This document shows, in pieces, positions 59,695 through 64,000 of a stretch of 64,000 nt of DNA. This stretch comes from Trichosphaerium sp. ATCC 40318 (Eukaryota > Discosea > Flabellinia > Trichosidae), in the NCBI GenBank assembly GCA_038496445.1, contig JALMLS010000455.1:806001-870000 (forward strand), in the 5' to 3' direction. Under the pieces are notes generated by a model, which saw nothing but the letters and a program-made list of their open reading frames with translations, searched no databases and was not told the DNA's origin. The stretch's first letter is position 1. Each line of letters starts with the position of its first letter. Made by a program: the position numbers and the translations under genes.

Positions 59695-60366
59695 ATGTAA
59701 GGATTACAATACGTGTGCCAAAAGTTTTATTAAAATAGAATTCTATTTGTTTTATTTTTGTGCTTCCTCTGTCTTGTTTCCTCATTCGCCACTGTCTGAA
59801 ATCACGGTTATAAAAGATGATGAACACACATGTTTACAATGCTAATACATCTGCAGGTTTGTGACTGAAACATTCTTGTATTTCTTTTTGAGGTACTTGA
59901 CACTTGATTTATCTCCTAGCAGCAATGGGATGAGGATGTAATCACAAGTGACGATTAAATAGATTTGTTGGTGTTCACAATATTTATCCATAAACCCTAA
60001 TCAAATAGATGAAGGCGCATAGCTTATTTGCATTGTGACGCCCTAAGATTCTTTGACGTCCTTTACCGGACTTAACAATGGAAAATACCTTTATAAACAG
60101 TTAGATTACACTATCCTAAATTTAACTTCTTATTTTCATATCCCTAAAATACCAGACTTCTTAGCTGGCCTTGCTGGGGACCTCACAGGGAACCTTGGCG
60201 AAGGTATTTTCATACCAGTGACAACGTTGCGGTTGTACGTTACTTTCTTGGAACTTGTACATAAAAAGCAATATTCCGTCTCGTGTCACAAATTCACGTA
60301 ATTGACGTAAAAGTGATCGTTTATTCACGTGAAAAACTTTTCATTACATTTCTTAGTAGCAGCCAC
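59695..60366. other. Spacer spanning the arm B boundary and promoter of the H3-tail gene
   Basis: The inverted-duplication homology starts at about 60125. The part from there to 60366 is shared with arm A and includes one CACGTG (60326); it should hold the promoter. Upstream of 60125 nothing was recognised. Confidence 0.6.
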
Positions 60367-62671
60367 ATGGCACGTACAAAGCAAACGGCAAGAAAGTCTA
60401 CAGGTGGCATGGCGCCAAGAAGAAATACATCCAAGGCTAGAACGCCATTACCGCCTGTAAAGAAAATACCACTCAGTGTATGCACTTTTTCTTCATGTAT
60501 TTCTTTGTTTTAACGCTTTTCAAGGCTACTTCGTTAAATTTTAATTCAATGATGGATCCAGAGCTTGGTGGGTTACCAATAGAAGTGTGGGGGATGATTT
60601 GTAAGTATCTTCTATCGAATTAGACGTTAAACCGTTGTACAGGCTCAAACATCCGCGAGTTATCTCCCTCAGGGAATATACTACGCGTCAGTACTACTAT
60701 ACATAGCATAGCAGTCGAAAACATCGACTGGAAGAGTGTTTACGCTCAAAAGTTCAGAACACCACGAAGTACGTTACAGCGATCACATTTAAACAAGTCT
60801 TGTTTTCGTTTTAGCACTAACGATCAATTTAAGGTTTGTTGGCTTCTCCTTCACCTCCACCTCCATTCGTTCATCTGTCGTTTGTAGGTAAAGGTGCTTG
60901 GTACAACCGTATTGTTCATCGTGTAAAACTGGGTAAAGGAACGTCAAAATCGAGTATGTTTGGGAATAGTACATTAGATCAAATAAATGTATGGAATGGT
61001 AGAGAGGTAATAATAACATTGCTCAAAAGGGGTCTTTGAGTGTATTTTTGTGTACTCATGTTTGTTGCCTTAGAAAGTACCTTTTGAAGATGATGGTCAA
61101 GGTTTATGTATGTGTTTGATTGGGCGTACTGGGATTCCTTTGTTTTGTAAGCAAACTGACTCAGGATTTGGAGAAGCACAAGTTTACGATTTTTCTAAGA
61201 AAAAGTTTATCGTACGATACCAAGAACATAAAACACAAAAATTTATTGATTAATATCAAACCCTTTCTGCGGATTTTTTTGAAAAAAAAACCAACAAACA
61301 GAGAAAAAGTCATTCCTATTGTTTCAGTTTCGCTTGCCCCTTCTCTTTAATAATGTTTGTGATGCTAGGCTTTTATTGTATCGTATCATAATAGATCAGA
61401 TGAGACCGGAACTAAGATTTTAGCTACAAGTTATACAGTTGCAAGGTTGCTCTTTGGTATGTTATTAAAAGTTGTTTTAATTTGTACAGTTATAACTTTT
61501 TTTCAAGGTTGTGGCTTTAACGAGTACAAAAAAGACTCTGAATATGGACCTGTGATCTTAGAATATGCCACACAGATAATGTATGATGTTTTTGAAGAAT
61601 TATCACCTAATTGTATGGAATACTATCCACACGGTTCAGGGTATGTCTTTCTCTTTTTTTTTCTTTACTTAATTAAAGCTGATTTTTAGAATACCTTATC
61701 GCTTCAAAATGTACGAAAATGACGACGACTATGCAACTGGTATTAAAGCTATTCCTGGTATAGCTCTGCCTTTACAATACCGAACTTTTGGTAAGTACAT
61801 ACCACATAATGACATTTCTGATGTATGGAGTAAGTGGGATGATCAATCAATGTAAGAACTTGAATTATTCATCATTATGTTTATGTTTGTTCAAAGGTTC
61901 TACCGATGTTCTGACGGCCTAGGAGCAAAATGTCTTCAACTTAAAATGCAAGAAGATGGTGTGGATGATACGCTGATTATTTTAAAAGAAAACGGTAAGA
62001 AGAAACAAACGTAAACGAATGGAAACAAAAAATAATTTTGTTGCGCCCTTTACAAACTTTAACTTTTCGTATTTTCATCAGCTAAGCTGATAAGACAAAA
62101 AAAAACTCCACTTGATATATCCCTAAAGCTCCGTATGGAAAACACGCACTAACGTTTTATGTACAATGATTTTTTTGTAAGAAAAAAACAAGAAAAAAAA
62201 AAGGCTTTTCAATATCGTTGTATTCTTTGTTTGTCCTTGTTTTAAACCAAATTTTTAGGTGATGATTCTATTGTTGTTGATGACCCAACAGAGGTCCAAC
62301 GTATTATCAAGGAAGCTAGAGATAATGGAGGACATTCTAATTTATGCAATACTCTATCAAAGCAATCAATAGCTGTTTTTCAGCCATTCAATACTCTAAC
62401 AAAGCAATCTGCTTTCCAACCATTTTGTATAAGTGAACTCGTGTACCATCAGTTTAGCAATAGAGTTGAGATTCCAGGTAAAACCCACTTTCTCACTAAG
62501 TATGAAGGAAATCACGTGCCACCTCGTCAAAGTAGTATAAGAGATGAAGATAAGCATATGATGCGGTTTGTTGGTCCAGGGAGTCCTGGATTTGATGAGG
62601 ATAATGATTTGATTTATGGTGCTTGTAAACCAGCTTCTTCGATTGATTCAAAGTCTTTCATCTACTGTTAA
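60367..62671 (+). CDS. F-box-like protein with histone H3 tail exon (arm B copy)
   Basis: ATG 60367. Exon 1 is 60367-60477 (37 codons): Met, then ARTKQTARKSTGG (identical to H3 1-13), then MAPRRNTSKARTPL and PPVKKIPLS. Intron 1 is 47 nt; exon 2 (60525-60600) gives ATSLNFNSMMDPELGGLPIE and VWGMI. It then follows arm A: SNIRELSPSGNILRVSTTIH, KGAWYNRIVHRVKLGKGTSK, MCLIGRTGIPLFCKQTDSGF, YGPVILEYATQIMYDVFEEL, MYENDDDYATGIKAIPGIAL, TEVQRIIKEARDNGGHSNLC. Compared with arm A there is a 12-residue in-frame insertion (FNTLTKQSAFQP), a three-residue loss (EYS) and local substitutions after FYRC. The end is SSIDSKSFIYC with TAA at 62671. Lys4, Arg8, Lys9 and Ser10 equivalents of H3 are all present, Lys14 is Met. 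Confidence 0.85.
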
Positions 62672-63197
62672 GGGAGACTGATTTTGTAATTATAATAAAA
62701 AATTATTAGTAAGTAAGACTGGTAAGAATCATCAGAACAAAAAACTTTGTACTTCTAATAAAATGTTCCTTGTGGCATTCACGACTCTCCTAGTTTGCAC
62801 AACTTCTAACAGAACTCTCAAACTGACACTTTAGGAAAAGAACTGCAAGCAGTTGAGGTTAACCGGCTATCAAACCTAAACGGTTAACCGGTTTGTAAGC
62901 GGAAAAGTAAGACCTCTTACTTAGAATTATCAATCACAGTTTGGTTACAAAACGGCGGTTTTGAATGAGGGTAACTCTTAGCGCATCTTTTCAAGAAAAG
63001 GTCAGTTATTTATTTCATTCCTCCACGTGTCCGAATTCTCCATTGTGCTAACATGCGTCTATGACGATGTCTCGTGTCGCAGTACTTTCAAACGTTACAA
63101 AGGCATCAAAATCGTGCTTTTTTCTTTAAAATTATCTGTACATTTATGGACCCACAGTCAAAACAGACTTAAAAAAAATGAAGGTGTCGAGTTAAGT
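62672..63197. other. Arm B spacer with insertion relative to arm A
   Basis: Contains a segment of about 210 bp (62711-62922) bounded by AAGTAAGA and its inverted copy TCTTACTT, holding two GGTTAACCGG-like palindromes. It replaces a much shorter stretch in arm A. Possibly a small non-autonomous mobile element. Confidence 0.45.
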
Positions 63198-63272
63198 AGC
63201 GGTGCTAGGGAATCGAACCCTTACTTCATAGTTTCGCCCAACGAAATGCGCTAACCATAGCAAATACACCAC
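63198..63272 (-). tRNA. tRNA or tRNA-like sequence, tentatively Pro(TGG)
   Basis: On the minus strand GTGGTGT at 63272-63266 pairs completely (with two G-T pairs) with GCACCGC at 63205-63199. A D-loop TATGGTTA and a perfect B box GGTTCGATTCC are present. The anticodon arm would be TTTC-GTTGGGC-GAAA, giving anticodon TGG. The D and T stems each have one mismatch and the variable loop is about 8 nt, so it may be a degenerate copy. It is absent from the same place in arm A. Confidence 0.5.
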
Positions 63273-63458
63273 ACTAATGGCCTTCGATTGTACAACTCTG
63301 GTGATCTCCATAAATCGTTGAGAACAACAGTTCGAAACAAAATTAGATTTTCTTTGAAAGCTGAAAACACATAAAGAACATAGTTGACTTTTTAATTAAG
63401 TGTTAGAACTGTTATTTCTGTTTGTAAGGTGTACTACTTGTTTGCTATAAAGTCAAAT

Positions 63459-64000
63459 ATGCAAGATACGTATGTCCTAGTATTTTTTATGGTGCACGTA
63501 GTATTTTAACGTTTGTTTTAGAGAACGACACGAAATTGCGTTAATTGACTTACCCGCAGAGATTTTAGTCGTGATATTAACGTTTCTGGACGATTCAAGA
63601 TTCGATGCTGCGCAAACGTGCTGGACGCTCGCAAACGTTATACATTATCACGTAGGATACGAATATATTACTATTAAATCACAGACAGCGTTTGAACTGA
63701 TTTGCGGAAGCCCAGTGAAAAATCTTTACAACACGATGGTTGCCTTCTCAACTGAGTTTGGTCGTACACTTACTGATCAAAGCTTTCAAGCTTTAAAGGG
63801 TGTTAAGAATATAGCCATTGAAGAGAACACTAAAATAACAAATAAGGCATTAGAAGCACTAGCAGGAGTACACACCATAAGGATTTGGGAGTGTCCTGGA
63901 ATATCGGACAATGGAATTAAAGCAATCGCTGGTGTTCACACAGCTGATATCTATGAATGTGATCTTATCTCTGATCAAGGATATGCCTACCTTGCAGGTG
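63459..64000 (+). CDS. F-box/leucine-rich-repeat protein, arm B copy (3' truncated by window edge)
   Basis: Exon 1 is 63459-63469 (MQDT) and an intron of 52 nt (63470-63521, donor GTATGT, acceptor TTTTAG) leads to ERHEIALIDLPAEILVVILT, an F-box continuing DDSRFDAAQTCWTLANVIHY. LRRs begin near ALKGVKNIAIEENTKITNKA and continue with GVHTIRIWECPGISDNGIKA and GVHTADIYECDLISDQGYAY to the end of the window. There are about seven amino-acid changes from arm A in the shared part. It is intact as far as visible. The likely role is substrate recognition in an SCF ubiquitin ligase. Confidence 0.8.

Larger units (their letters stand above)
60125..64000. repeat. Inverted duplication, arm B (continues beyond window)
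   Basis: Reverse-complement match to 40839-44349. Arm B is some 365 bp longer over the compared length because of insertions: in an intron near 62.03-62.2 kb, after the H3-tail gene (62.7-62.93 kb) and a tRNA-like insert (63.2 kb). The LRR repeats at its right edge run off the window. Confidence 0.95.

Overview
This is nuclear DNA from a unicellular eukaryote, not a prokaryote or virus. Genes on both strands are cut by many very short introns (about 35-60 nt where I could resolve them). Donors are usually GTACGT/GTAAGT-like and acceptors (T)TTAG. The base composition is AT-rich, with many poly-A/T runs. A Ras of the fungal/amoebozoan/animal type, a fungal-style Zn2Cys6 regulator, a ceramide synthase, a GT10 fucosyltransferase, a berberine-bridge oxidase and a DUF2306 membrane protein suggest an opisthokont- or amoebozoan-grade protist or early-diverging fungal relative. 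I cannot name the species.

Layout. 0-13 kb: tail of a Pro/Thr-rich GPI-type surface protein, two MORN_2 (YwqK-like) repeat proteins, a lysine-rich polytopic membrane protein ending in a CaaX-like box, alanine aminotransferase, a DWY-repeat protein and an alpha/beta hydrolase. 13-24 kb: a small acidic protein, Ras, a secreted BBE-type FAD oxidase, a DUF2306 protein, an ankyrin/nucleotidyltransferase-like protein and a Zn2Cys6 regulator. 24-39 kb: mainly secreted or membrane proteins (Cys-rich type I protein, G1/concanavalin-like protein, beta-helix receptor-like protein, GT10 enzyme, VirK-like protein), plus an F-box protein and a RING-H2 E3 that converge. 39-64 kb: a large inverted duplication (40839-44349 versus 60125-64000) whose arms each carry an F-box/LRR gene and an F-box-like gene. 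Between the arms lie sparse sequence, small membrane-protein candidates, a ceramide synthase, a Sel1-repeat protein with a long charged tail, a decayed MORN_2 gene and a third paralogue of the F-box-like gene.

The most striking observation concerns the duplicated F-box-like gene. Its first exon encodes a near-copy of the histone H3 N-terminal tail: after Met it reads ARTKQTARKSTGG, identical to H3 residues 1-13, and then diverges (K14 replaced by M). This exon is joined in phase 0 to a predicted F-box and a conserved domain with a YENDDDYATG-type motif. The nearby third paralogue has an unrelated short first exon at the same phase-0 boundary, so the tail looks like an exon swap. If expressed, the product could offer an H3 tail to chromatin writers or readers while engaging a ubiquitin ligase. 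That is inference, but the sequence is clear in two independent copies.

F-box or F-box-like modules recur (LRR, MORN_2, H3-tail and myristoylation-site versions), suggesting an expanding set of ubiquitin-ligase adaptors, some resembling gene families common in giant viruses of amoebae. The palindrome CACGTG is strongly over-represented throughout, mostly outside coding exons.
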